DNA from: Lunularia cruciata
Taxonomy: Eukaryota; Streptophyta; Marchantiopsida; Lunulariales; Lunulariaceae
Direction: 5' to 3'
Length of the DNA stretch: 64,000 bases
Assembly (NCBI GenBank): GCA_948567375.1
Contig: OX419756.1
Span: forward strand, 11,599,001 to 11,663,000
Part shown: positions 39,501 to 49,985 of the stretch, piece by piece
Layout: each line of letters starts with the position of its first letter
How positions within the stretch are numbered: position 1 is the stretch's first letter
Program-made: the position numbers and the translations under genes
The notes under the pieces: model-generated
The model's database searches: none
What the model saw: the letters and a program-made list of their open reading frames with translations, nothing else
Told to the model about the DNA's origin: nothing

Positions 39501-40045
39501 AATCCCAAATATTCCTATAGTCTCATGTGCTGCGGGGGGACTTCTCTTGACTTCTCCTTTCAGAGGTCTCGTGTGCCGCGGGGGAGATGCGGGAGAGTGT
39601 GGAGACGGGAGAGGAGACGGAGAGATGTGAGACAATTATGATAATTTTTGAGTGTTCTCTAGCATGTAGCATTCGAGTGAATAGTCTATTCTCTTTGTTT
39701 TTCAATTTCGATTCCATTGGTACCTAGATTGAAGACTATGGAGAATGGAGTAGAAAGTTACGAAGATTTTTAGCTTTTTTAGAGTTGAGAGTGATCATTA
39801 TACATTGAGAATGATGGGTCGTGAATTTTCATTTTTAATTTCTTGGTTGTCGTGATTAAGTTCCATGTGAATTTAATTTGAAAATTTTGGAGATGGAAAT
39901 TGAAAGTTATGAGAGTTTATAGATTTTAGGGTTTGAAGAGAATGTTTTCTTATGTGAGTTAGGATGTGAGGGGTTGTGGTTTTGCAGATATGGAGAGACA
40001 TGGAGAGGAGTATCATGTGTTACTATCATTATTCTTGTGCTAACC

Positions 40046-43000
40046 ATGGCTACACCTTCCCATGTGGGGTTGCCTAGAGCGGGTCGGGATACACCATGCC
40101 CGATGTGTCATCGATGCTTTACCTCGCAAGGGGTAAAGACCCATGTGGGAAAGATGCACAAGGACTATGATGGGACCACTTGGGATGCCCACTTGAGACA
40201 AGCAACCACATCAACAGCAGTGACACTCGGGATTACGCACGCTTCTTCTATACCTTCGTTGATCGTTCCAGGGATACCGAACGAGTCGTGGGAGTGGTTA
40301 GCTTCTCAGGCGGGTTGCATTTTGGGGTTATTTGAGACTAGTTTTCCATGTCCACATCTATTCTATAGGCTACCCCACACACTCCATGATGAGGCTAGAT
40401 AGGCTTTTCGCCTATCACTGGATCGTTTCGCACGTGATCCCTTGGACGAGTTAGCGTGGTTCCTATTCCTCCTACTCCCTCGATGGTGTCTTCATTATAC
40501 TAGAGGGAGACATGCATGGCATAGAGAGGTGGCGGCTAGATTTTGTTGATTCAGAGCGGGGGATTGGGCAGCGCTTCAGGAGGAGTTTGTTAGGGCTACA
40601 TGATTTAGGAGACAGGCATCGCCACAGGATACCACAGATTCCACTCGATTACGACGATGTAGGACATTGGGTTAGGCGGGAGAGTTTAGTAGAGCATCAC
40701 GAGCGCTACACCCTTTGTCTATAGCGAGTCCTACTGATGAGACCATCTCTTCCCTACGCTCATTGCATCTTATAACAGTAGAGGGACTACCACTAGAGGT
40801 CTTAGATTATCAGCCTGGGCAGCCTTTATGTCTTGATAGGTCGCTATTTGCACAAGCATTGTGCACCGCCCCTCGCCTTTCCTCAGAAGGCTTGTCAGGG
40901 ATGGTTTATGAGCACCTTAGAGATTGCTTCCAAGCAAATGATCCTTCTAGTGGTTTTACCGAGTTGTTTCAGGTGGCTGCAACAGTAGCGAGAGGAGACA
41001 TTCCTATGTCTGTTAGTCGGGTCTTAGGTGCTAGTCGACTTCTTGCGATTGAGAAGGACACGGGAGGCATTAGACCAATTGCTATTGGAGAGATCTTTTT
41101 GCGTTTGGTTAGTCGTACCATTGTCCTTCAGCATCGTTCTCACTTTCGACAACACCTTAGTCCACATCAGTTTGGATTAGCTACACCTGGAGGATGTGAG
41201 GCTATATCTCTAGGCATTAGAGCACTCCTAGATATCCATCCGGAGTGGATCGTCCTACAGGTGGATGTTGAGAACGCTTTTGATAGCATCTCACGTGCAT
41301 CTATCTTTAGAGAGCTTAGGGAGGCTGGTGGATCCTTGGCGAGTCTCATTCCTTTTGTGCGGTCATTTATGGCTCTCCTGCTTCCCTTTACTACCAGCAT
41401 GGTGGTTCACAGGACGGAGTCACCATCTTGGAGTCAACTGTTGGTACACGATAGGGAGATCCTTTGGGGGGGCCCTTATTTGCCATGGCTCACTTTAGAG
41501 CTCTCCTATCTACTACTTTGGCCATGCCAGGTTGTGTATTTCACTCCTTGGCAGATGATACACACATCGTAGGCCCTGTAGATCAGATTAGGCAGGCCTT
41601 TGACTACTTGACTACCGAGCTACATCTAGTAGGCTTGAGAGTCAAGGTGTCAAAGTGTAGGGCATGGTCCCCTTTAGGTATCCCTCCCCACCTTGAGCTT
41701 CCAAAGGGGTGTATCACATCCACAGATGGACTTCGTGTTCTTGGAGTGCCAGTAGGATCGGAGGATTTTGTCACACGCTTCTTGGATGTTGCTCTTGCAG
41801 AGGACATTCTCCATGTGGATGACCTTCCATTACTAGGAGATCCGCAGGTGGCCTTTGGTATACTCTCTTCCAGTATTGCTCGTCGACCATCCTACCTCAT
41901 CCGTATAGTTCCCTCCTCACCGTCCTTCCTATCACGTCTGAGAGCATTTGATAGGAGGATTATGGGAGTCTTTGGTGATATTGGACCAGGGACTTTTGAG
42001 TGTGTAACAGGGAATTTGGCACGTAGATAGACGGCTCTACCAATCTCATGTGGTGGGGTTGGCTTGCTTTCTATGGAGGAGATGGCACCTATAGCATTTT
42101 TGGGTAGTTGGGCTCTCTCGGCACCCCTACTTGCCTCTCATTTTGTGGTTGCTGATAGGCCGGTTTTGGAGACTTATGTGACAGAGGTGGAGGGAGGATC
42201 CTTTTCTCTCCAGGTGTTATTGTGGCAGACGAGAGATAGTCTATCCTCACAAGGACGAGAGGGTTTTCCATCATTTGCTTCACTATCGTCAGATTGGACT
42301 AGAGGTCTACAGTCTTCCTTGATGGAGCGGCAGTGTGAGCATACACTACATTCTCTCTTACTTGACTCGTCCATTCCTCAGGCTACTAGAGCACGTCTAC
42401 GCTCTTGCTCCGGCAAGGGTGCAGGCTCGTGGATCCTAGCTCGACCATGCATTAGGGCTTTCTGACTTGCACCTACTACTTTCTCTACAGCGATGAGGTT
42501 TTGCCTAAGTTTGGTCCACCCATCTGCATCTTCACTACTCACTTGTGAGTGTGGTTCTACATTAGATGCAGTAGCGGTCCACATGACACGGTGTCCTTTT
42601 GGAGGACAGAAGATAGCTACACATGATGCCATTAGAGACATAGTGTTTGCTATGGCACGAGAGAGTGGATACTTAGCTTGGAGGGAGCGTTTGTATGCGT
42701 TGCAGACAACATGTGTCAGGGCAGACTTATACTTGGTCCGAGATGATCAGGTGACAGTAGCGGATGTCGTGGTCACGGACCCTAAGCGGGATACAGTTTT
42801 GGAGGGAGTGATTACCCATCCCCCTGGATCGGCGGCGAGTGCAGCAGCAGGTCGCAAGGTCTCCAAGTATAGGGGCATGCAGCGAGGTCACCTCTTTGTT
42901 CCTCTAGCCTTGGAGTTATATGGAGCGATGGACACGGCATTTGACACATTTGTCAAGGAGTGCACGAGAGCTTATCATGTTATGCGTCAAGGGGTACCAC

Positions 43001-43209
43001 TCTCACTCTCATACTTTGTAGCTTACTTTAGATAGTGTGTGTCCATTGCTCTACAGAGGGCAGTGGCTGGTGCAATCTATAGGAGAGCAATCACATTAGG
43101 TGATGTTTCTTTGGATGCTCCAGTTGTGTGTAGACCATATGACTTGCATAGCTCGGATGTCTTAGGTGCGGTAGGGCAGATTTCTCATACAGACTCTATT
43201 GGGGCTTAG
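40046..43209 (+). pseudogene. E1 RT/endonuclease polyprotein (broken)
   Basis: The start is chosen at ATG 40,046 (ACCATGG context). The C2H2 finger 'CPMCHRCFTSQGVKTHVGKM' plus His is Cys-X2-Cys-X11-His-X4-His-like and should bind DNA or RNA. The RT body at 40,715-41,572 has 'GIRPIAIGEIFLRLVSRTI', 'HQFGLATPGGCEA' and 'VLQVDVENAFDSISR' (first catalytic Asp). The active-site box is 'HSLADDTHIVG' at about 41,540-41,575, in the frame starting at 41,464. The frame change falls at a run of seven G (41,466-41,472). The C-terminal part (42,493-43,209) has 'CECGSTLDAVAVHMTRC' and the endonuclease-like 'VRADLYLV', 'VADVVVTD' and 'KVSKYRG'. In-frame stops are at 40,399, 42,028, 42,463 and 43,033. E2 shows Gln at the last three. 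Confidence 0.82.
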
Positions 43210-43213
43210 CCCC
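43201..43213 (+). other. E1 hairpin at the stop codon
   Basis: GGGGCTTAGCCCC is a five-pair stem with a three-base loop that contains the ORF stop TAG (43,207-43,209). It is kept in E2 (43,734-43,746). Confidence 0.75.
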
Positions 43214-43280
43214 ATGTTACCTTTTTTGTCTCTCCCTTGTACGGCTTGATGGGGTCTTCCCATCCTTCATTTTTCCTACT

Positions 43281-43680
43281 CGGTCACCTGTGTCTCAATA
43301 TTCCTATAGTCCGGAGATCTTTCAGACTCTTGTTCTTGTTCAAAGCAACGCAAAACATAGTATTGGTAACATCAAGTGATGATGTGTACAGTCAAAGGTA
43401 CAACTATATTAATGTGAAATAAAAGAAGTCTTTGAATAACAGACATAATAAGCTAAGGAAAAATAAAGGTTATTTATATAATTTCAAACATGACGTTTAG
43501 CAAAGTACACTCCATGTTTATGAAGTCCTAAATCGTAGCTAGGTGAAATTTTAGAGTCGTGATTACTAATACTTGGTTTTGATACATATCATCTTTAATA
43601 AGCTCAATTGTGCCCTCGGTGCCATAAACTAGTGAGAATCTTTATGGAAGGCAAATTGCATAGAGAAAATGAAGGATAGG
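43281..43680. other. Spacer between E1 and E2 tails
   Basis: AT-rich, with no ORF of note. It separates the two tail-to-tail element copies and would form the loop of a long inverted repeat. Confidence 0.6.
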
Positions 43681-45132
43681 AAGGATGGGAAACCCCATAA
43701 AGCAGTACAAGGGAGAGACAAAAAAGATTAAATGGGGCTAAGCCCCAATAGAGTCTATGTGAGAAATCTGCCCTACTGCACCTAAAATATCCGAGCTATG
43801 CAAGTTGTAAGGTCTACACACAACTGGAGCATCTATAGAAACATTATCTAATGTGATTGCTCTCCTATGAATTGCACCAGCCATTGCTCTCTGGAGAGCA
43901 ATGAGCACACACTGTCTAAAATATGCTACAAAGTATGAGAGTGAAAGTGGTACCCTGGTGCCTAACATGATAAGCTCTCGTGCACTCCCTGACAAATGTA
44001 TCAAATGCCGTGTCCATTGCTCTATATAAGTCCAAGGCTAGAGGAACAAAGAGGTGACATTGCTGCATCCCCTACACTTGGAGACCTTGCGACCTGCTGC
44101 TACACTCGCCGCCCATCCAGGAGGATGTGTAATCACTCCCTCCAAAAATGTATCCTGCATAGGGTCCGTAACCAGGACATTTGCTACTATCACTTGATCA
44201 TCTTGGATCAAGTATAAGTCTACCCTGATATGTGTTGTCTGCAAAGCATACAAATGTATGCTTTGCTTTGCCTTCCAAGCCAAGTATCCACTCTCTTGTG
44301 CCATAGCAAACACTATGTCCCTAATAGCATCATGGGTAGCTATCCTCTGTCCTCCAAAAGGACACCATGTCATTTGGACCGCTGCTGCATCTAGTGTAGA
44401 ACCACACTCATAAGTGAGTAATGAAGGTGCAGATGGATGGACCAAACCTAAGCAAAACCTCATCATTGTAAAGAAAGTAGCTGGTGCGAGTTGGAATGAC
44501 CTAATGCACAATTGAGCTAGGATCCAAGAGCATGCTCCCTTGACGGAGCAAGACCAAAGACGTGCTTTAGTAGCTTGAGGAATGGATGAATCAACTAAGA
44601 GAGAATGTAGCGTATGCTCACACTGTCTCTCCATCAAGGAAGACTATAAACCTCTAGTCCGATCTGAGGATAGTGAAGCAAAAGGTGGAAAATCCTCTCG
44701 TGCCATTGGGGATAGACTATCTCTCATCCACCACAAGAACATCAAGAGAGAAAAGGATCCCCCTCCACCTCTATCACATAAGTCACGAAAACCGGCCTAA
44801 CAACCACAAAATGAGAGGCAAGTAGGGGTGTTGAGAGAGCACAACTCTTCAAAAATGTTATAGGTATCGTCTCCTCCATAGATAGCAAGCCAACCCCTCC
44901 ACATGAGATTGGCAGAGCCATCTGTCTACGTGACAAATCCACTATCACACACTCAAATGTCCTTGGTCCAATAATATCACCAAAGACTCCCATCATCCTC
45001 CTATCAAATGCTCTCATACGTGATAGGAAGGACAATGAGGGGAGAACTATACGAATGAGGTAGGATAGTCAAGGAGCAATATTAGAGGAGAGTATACCAA
45101 ATGCCATCTATGGATCTCTTAGTAATGGAAGG
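43681..45132 (-). mobile_element. E2: second non-LTR copy, inverted, cut by C1
   Basis: Minus-strand copy of E1 from about E1 position 41,824 to the 3' UTR. Its upstream edge coincides with the first base of the C1 LTR at 45,133. The missing 5' part was therefore probably displaced by C1 and may lie beyond the window, rather than being a target-primed 5' truncation. Confidence 0.88.
43736..45110 (-). pseudogene. E2 C-terminal RT tail and endonuclease (broken)
   Basis: Fragments 44,742-45,035, 44,038-44,637 and 43,738-44,004 match the E1 C-terminal half. The knuckle has lost ligands: 'YECGSTLDAAAVQMTWC' has Tyr for the first Cys and Gln for the His. The endonuclease region reads 'IRVDLYLIQDDQVIVANVLV', so one acidic position is Asn. 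E2 keeps Gln codons at three places where E1 has stops, which helps to date the E1 damage. Confidence 0.85.
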
Positions 45133-45793
45133 TGTTGTGCGTATATACATCACTACACAACATACATCGCTGTCAACATCATACACTATAGAAGCACAAC
45201 TCACACATAAGTCATACATAGACTCTAAAGTGCCACAATAATCAGATTGCTTAACACTCTCAACTCAACTCAACTCAGATCAGTACTTGATCTCTCACTC
45301 TATAAACTGCCAACAATTGGGCACTGATTACAATCAAGCAAACCCACTCAAGCACAGAGAATCTAGGTGACGCTCGCCAGCCTCTGTCCACCATAGCCAG
45401 GAACTCGAAGGCTCAACATCAGAGAAGTGAGCTCTTTGGAGCTCACTTCAAAACTATACTCCTTGGACTTGAGCTAGCACTGAAACCCTAACGGTCCCGC
45501 TGATGGCACACTCGACGGTGCAAACGGTGCAAAGTGACGGTGGGCCCCACCATGAAGTCAGTACCCCGAACACGAAATCTAACCGTCAGAAAGTAGTCTC
45601 TAAGAAACTGCTAGAATAACTCTAACTATTATCACTGGAACTCCAGTGTCCGAGCATCTAGACGCGGAACTACAAATGGCGTGACAGCTGTTGTGCGTAT
45701 ATATATTGCTACACAACATACATCGTTATCAACATCATACACTATAGAAGCACAACTCACACATAAGTCATACATAGACTCTAAAGTGCCACA
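45133..45793 (-). repeat. C1 3' LTR region (modules R-S-R)
   Basis: A 105-bp module R (45,133-45,237; TGTTGTGCG to TGCCACA), a 449-bp module S (45,238-45,686; ends GGCGTGACA), two bases GC, then a second R (45,689-45,793). The purine-rich tract follows on the minus strand. The same arrangement is at the C2 end. Confidence 0.88.
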
Positions 45794-46034
45794 ATCGCTC
45801 CCCTAGCTGGCGGTTAGGTCCCTCTAACTCTAGATAGCCATCTACTCTAAGTATATGGTATACCCTCTAATGGGCAAAGATCAGGAGGCCGGGTGCTATG
45901 GAGCCCTATCGTTAGTCGCCTGTCTGCAATCTATACCATATAAAGAATGAACTAGCTATAGGTCAAGTACATCTAGGACATAACTACTGTCCTTGAAGAA
46001 CCACCGTGAGGGAAGGAGTCATACATGCCATATG

Positions 46035-47511
46035 CTATCCTCTCAAACAGCTATTACACACTAACATAGTAGCAGCTCCACTAGAAGAACCACATACCAT
46101 ACACCTCAAGCCTGCACGTACAAGTGCCAAGCTTGGGTCCATAGTACCATCAATGTTTGGAAGGTAGCATGGCGCACAATTGCGCACATGATCCTTCCAA
46201 ACAACACCATCACACCCTTCTAACACAAGGACTCCAGATGGCAAAACCTCGTGCACTCTCAAGATAGTGCGGCATGTAGAAACATCAAGTGTTGTCGGTG
46301 CTGTCTGCTGTAGATATACATAGTCGCCTGGATGAAATTGACGGATTGAGGGTCTATAACCTCCTCCTCGAATGGTAGCATAGCGTAAAGTATCTCTATG
46401 CTGAGCAATCGCCAAGTTCTCAAAGGCCATCGGCATCACTCTCCAAAAGATCTCTGCCCGCTGAGAACATGCGCTCATCCATACATCGGGGTCATCCAAG
46501 TCCAAAACTACAGTAGCATCTTGACAAATGGCGTAGGTAAATCTGGATCTCGTCCACAGAGTAGAAAGTATGGAGAGAAGGATGCTAAGGAGCCTTGTCG
46601 GCTGAACCGATAGCCCATGGCCAACCAAGGTAATTGGAGATCCCAATCTCCTAAGTGGCCTCTCTGCAAACCATACTTTCGCAATCCTCTCTTCACCGTC
46701 TGAACCACTCTCTCTGCTAAGCCATCTGCCTCAGGGTGATCTCGGGATGTAGTATGATGATCAATCAAAGCCTTGTCACACAAGACTTGAAACTCCTCCA
46801 AGAACTCTGTACCCTGATCAGTCAAAACCTCAGCTGGTGCACCAAAATGACTAAGAACTCGATCCAAGAACGAGTAAGCTATCCCTTCACTAGACTTGTC
46901 AAGAAGTGCCACCAACTCAATCCACTTGGAGAAGTGCTCCACCATCACCAAAACATACCAATGATGTCTCACAGTCAGCGGTAAAGGTCCGGCAAAGTCC
47001 AAACTCCAACGGTAACCCAATCCCATGATAGGTAATGGGTGTAACTGTGGCGTAGGAGCATTGAATGATGCTCTAACTCGGTCATAAACCATACATCTGG
47101 CAACAAATTGCTGTACCTTGGTCTGCATACCGCGCCACCAATAATGACTCTGGAGTAAGCTATACGTACGCTTTACTCCAAAATGTCCTAGCTCCTCATG
47201 AGCATGACGGACCAACTGTGGTCTCTGTGATGGAAGTGGTACTACTCGCACTCTACCATCCTCTTATAAACGCAAAAGGTGTCTACCCTCCAATCTGAAC
47301 CGTCTGGCTCGCTGAAGAACACGGTCTCTCTCCTTGGCCCCAACTGTGCCACCCACAGCACCCGTGCAAAGATAGTCCATCACTAAGACATCATCATGAA
47401 TGTCTCGCTGAACTGTACCAATATCTTCACTCTCTAGATCTGTGACCTCAATAACTCCTCCTATATGCACTGAGAGAGATACCACCAAAGCCTCTACAAA
47501 TATACATAGAA
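46035..47511 (-). pseudogene. C1 integrase with broken PHD finger
   Basis: 46,508-47,251 is the integrase zinc and core domain ('HEELGHFGVKRTYSLLQSHY', 'WSLDFAGPLPLTVRHH', 'VLTDQGTEFLEEF', 'ADGLAERVVQTVKR'). 46,035-46,646 continues to a PHD finger that begins 'CMVCGSSSGAATMLVCNSC' and is then cut by TAG. Two Trp codons of the C2 PHD finger are TAG in C1. C1 keeps one base that C2 has lost in the integrase ('EEFQVLCDKALID'), so the C2 shift there is a later deletion. Confidence 0.88.
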
Positions 47512-47519
47512 AGGCCGAT

Positions 47520-48075
47520 TGTCGTGCGTATATACATCGCTACACAACATACATCGCTGTCAACATCATACACTATAAAAGCACAACTCACACATAAGTC
47601 ATACATAGACTCTAAAGTGCCACAATCAATCAGATTGCTTAATATTCTCAACTCAACTCAACTCAGATCAGTACTTGATCTGTCACTCTATAAACTGCCA
47701 ACAACTGGGCACTGATTTCAGTCAAGCCACACCCACTCAAGCATAGAGAATCCAGGTGACGCTTGCCAGCCTCTGTCCACCATAGCCAGGAACTCAAAGG
47801 CTCAACATCAGAGAAGTGAGCTCTCTGGAGCTCACTTCGAAACTATACCCCCTGGACTCGAGCTAGCCCTGAAACCCTAACGGTCCCGCTGACGGCACAC
47901 TCGACGGTGCAAATGGTGCAAAGTGACGGTGGGCCCCACCGTGAAGTCAGTACCCCGAACACGAAATCTAACCATCGGAAAGTAGTCCCTGAGAAACTGC
48001 TAGAATAACTCTAACTACCATCATTGGAACTCCAGTGTCCGAGCATCTAGATGCGGAACTACAAATGGCGTGACA
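47520..48075 (-). repeat. Solo LTR of family C inside C1
   Basis: 556 bp, TGTCGTGCG to GGCGTGACA, i.e. one R plus one S. CGAT flanks both sides (47,516-47,519 and 48,076-48,079), and C1 reads across the gap when compared with C2 near 50,713. It lacks the second R module that the C1 and C2 ends carry. Confidence 0.9.
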
Positions 48076-48327
48076 CGATGCATGCCAACCAGGCACCATC
48101 TCCTCATCTATCTCACCATGCCAATGTGCTCCGGTCTGATCCTGCTGGCTGGGACATGGGTTTCTACTCAACCCATCTGCATCACGGTTCACCACTCCAG
48201 GTTTGTGAACAACCATGAAATCATACTCTTGTAAAATCAAAGCCCATCGTGCAAGCTTCCCTGAAAGCTTGTCAGACTCCATCAACCACTTCAGCGGCTG
48301 ATGATCAGTGATGAGAGTGAAGGGGTT
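48076..48327 (-). pseudogene. C1 RNase H fragment
   Basis: Encodes 'NPFTLITDHQPLKWLMESDK' and 'VHKPGVVNRDADGLSRNP', matching C2 50,700-50,960. It is cut on the left by the solo LTR and on the right by C2. Confidence 0.88.
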
Positions 48328-48989
48328 TGTCGTGCGTATATACATCGCTACACAACATACATCGCTGTCAACATCATACACTATAAAAGCACAACTCACA
48401 CATAAGTCATACATAGACTCTAAAGTGCCACAATAATCAGATTGCTTAACATTCTCAACTCAACTCAACTCAGATCAGTACTTGATCTGTCACTCTATAA
48501 ACTGCCAACAACTGGGCACTGATTACAGTCAAGCCACACCCACTCAAGCATAGAGAATCCAGGTGACGCTCGCCGGCCTCTGCCCACCATAGCCAGGAAC
48601 TCGAAGGCTCAACATCAGAGAAGTGAGCTCTCTGGAGCTCACTTCGAAACTATACCCCCTGGACTCGAGCTAGCCCTGAAACCCTAACGGTCCCGCTGAC
48701 AGCACACTCGACGGTGCAAACGGTGCAAAGTGACGGTGGGCCCCACCGTGAAGTCAGTACCCTGAACACGAAATCTAACCGTCGGAAAGTAGTCCCTGAG
48801 AAACAGCTAGAATAACTCTAACTACCATCACTGGAACTCCAGTGTCCGAGCATCTAGATGCGGAACTACAAATGGCGTGACAGCTGTCGTGCGTATATAC
48901 ATCGCTACACAACATACATCGCTGTCAACATCATACACTATAAAAGCACAACTCACACATAAGTCATACATAGACTCTAAAGTGCCACA
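48328..48989 (-). repeat. C2 3' LTR region (modules R-S-R)
   Basis: R 48,328-48,432, S 48,433-48,882, GC, second R 48,885-48,989. Ends are TG and CA for the whole block, for R alone, and for R plus S. The plus strand then reads ATCGCCCCCCTAG, a polypurine tract on the minus strand. Whether the true LTR is R-S or R-S-R is not settled within the window, because the other C2 LTR lies outside it. Confidence 0.85.
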
Positions 48990-48991
48990 AT

Positions 48992-49002
48992 CGCCCCCCT
49001 AG
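48992..49002 (-). promoter_or_regulatory. C2 polypurine tract
   Basis: The minus strand reads TAGGGGGGCGA directly inside the right R module, the position expected for the plus-strand primer. C1 has an equivalent with one change at 45,795. Confidence 0.75.
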
Positions 49003-49158
49003 CTGGCGGTTAGGTCCCTCTAACTCCAGATAGCCATCTACTCTAAGTATATGGTATACCCTCTAATGGGCAAAGATCAGGAGGCCGGGTGCTATGGAGC
49101 CCCATCGTTAGTCGCCTGTCTGCAATCTATACCATATAAAGAATGAACTAGCTATAGG

Positions 49159-49985
49159 TCAAGTACATCTAGGACATAACCACTGTCCTTGAGGAACCAC
49201 CGTGAGGGGAGGAGTCATACATGCCATATGCCATCCTCTCGAACAGCTATCACACACTAACATAGTAGCAGCTCCACCAGAAGAGCCACATAACATACAC
49301 CTCAAGCCTACACGTACAAGTGCCAAGCTTGGGTCCATAGTACCATCAATGTTTGGAAGGTGGCATGGCGCACAATTGCGCACATGATCCTTCCAAACAA
49401 CACCATCACACCCTTCTAACACAAGGACTCCAGATGGCAAAACCTCGCGCACTCTCAAGATAGTGCGGCCTGTAGAAACATCAAGTGTCGTCGGTGCTGT
49501 CTGCTGTAGATATACATAGTCGCCTGGATGAAATTGACGGATCGAGGGTCTATAACCTCCTCCTCGAATGGTAGCATAGCGTAAAGTATCTCTATGCTGA
49601 GCAATCGCCAAGTTCTCGAAGGCCATCGGCATCACTCTCTGAAAGATCTCTGCCCGCTGAGAACATGCGCTCATCCATACATCAGGGTCATCCAAGTCCA
49701 AAACTACAGTAGCATCTCGACAAATGGCTGTAGGTAAATCTGGATCTCGTCCATAGAGTAGAAAGTATGGAGAGAAGGATGCTAAGGAGGCTTGCCGGCT
49801 GAACCGATAGCCCATGGCCAACCAAGGTAACTGGAGATCCCAATCTCCCAAGTGGCCTCTCTGCAAACCATACTTTCGCAATCCTCTCTTCACCGTCTGA
49901 ACCACTCTCTCTGCTAAGCCATCTGCCTCAGGGTGATCTCGGGATGTAGTACGATGATCAATCAAAGCCTTGTCACACAGACCTG
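49159..49985 (-). CDS. C2 integrase C-terminal half with PHD finger
   Basis: This holds the catalytic Glu of integrase in 'ADGLAERVVQTVKR', a C-terminal beta-rich region ('RQFHPGDYVYLQQT', 'ILRVREVLPSGVLVLEGCDG') and a complete PHD finger at 49,162-49,299. The zinc ligands are Cys223, Cys226, Cys238, Cys241, His246, Cys249, Cys264 and Cys267 of the 268-codon frame, the canonical Cys4-His-Cys3 order. The conserved Trp before the last Cys pair ('QWLCPRC') is also present. PHD fingers read histone H3 tails. By analogy with chromodomains of chromoviruses, it could steer integration. The frame is separated from the upstream half by a one-base deletion relative to C1. Confidence 0.92.

Larger units (their letters stand above)
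39520..43280 (+). mobile_element. E1: non-LTR retrotransposon of the restriction-endonuclease type
   Basis: Plus-strand element with one long ORF region (40,046-43,209): N-terminal C2H2 finger, RT with an Ala-Asp-Asp box, and a C-terminal Cys-Cys-His-Cys knuckle plus a restriction-like endonuclease pattern. That plan is the one of the R2/NeSL/CRE-type non-LTR elements. No apurinic endonuclease domain is seen. The 3' UTR after the stop is shared with E2 for about 70 bp and has no poly(A) tail. The 5' boundary is uncertain: a GC-rich leader starts near 39,530 ('gtgctgcggggg'). The ORF is broken by a frameshift and stops. Confidence 0.82.
45133..48327 (-). mobile_element. C1: Ty3/gypsy element of the methyltransferase/PHD family, left part only
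   Basis: A minus-strand element, close in sequence to C2. The window shows its 3' LTR region (45,133-45,793), PHD-ending integrase (46,035-47,251) and part of RNase H (48,076-48,327). A solo LTR of the same family sits at 47,520-48,075, and C2 begins at 48,328. The rest of C1 must lie to the right of C2, outside the window, so I cannot tell whether it carries the methyltransferase. Confidence 0.88.

Noticed and set aside
40399-43035. Alternative genetic code reading TAG as Gln
   Set aside because: Intact genes in the window (DUR3, B1 gag-pol) use the standard code, and E2 has ordinary Gln codons at the same sites.
45060-45132. 5' truncation of E2 by incomplete reverse transcription
   Set aside because: The break coincides exactly with the C1 LTR end, so insertion of C1 explains it better. 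The right flank would decide.
45133-45237. Array of short repeats (CRISPR-like or satellite)
   Set aside because: The 105-bp modules recur as parts of LTR ends next to gypsy coding sequence. Spacing is irregular and the genome is eukaryotic.
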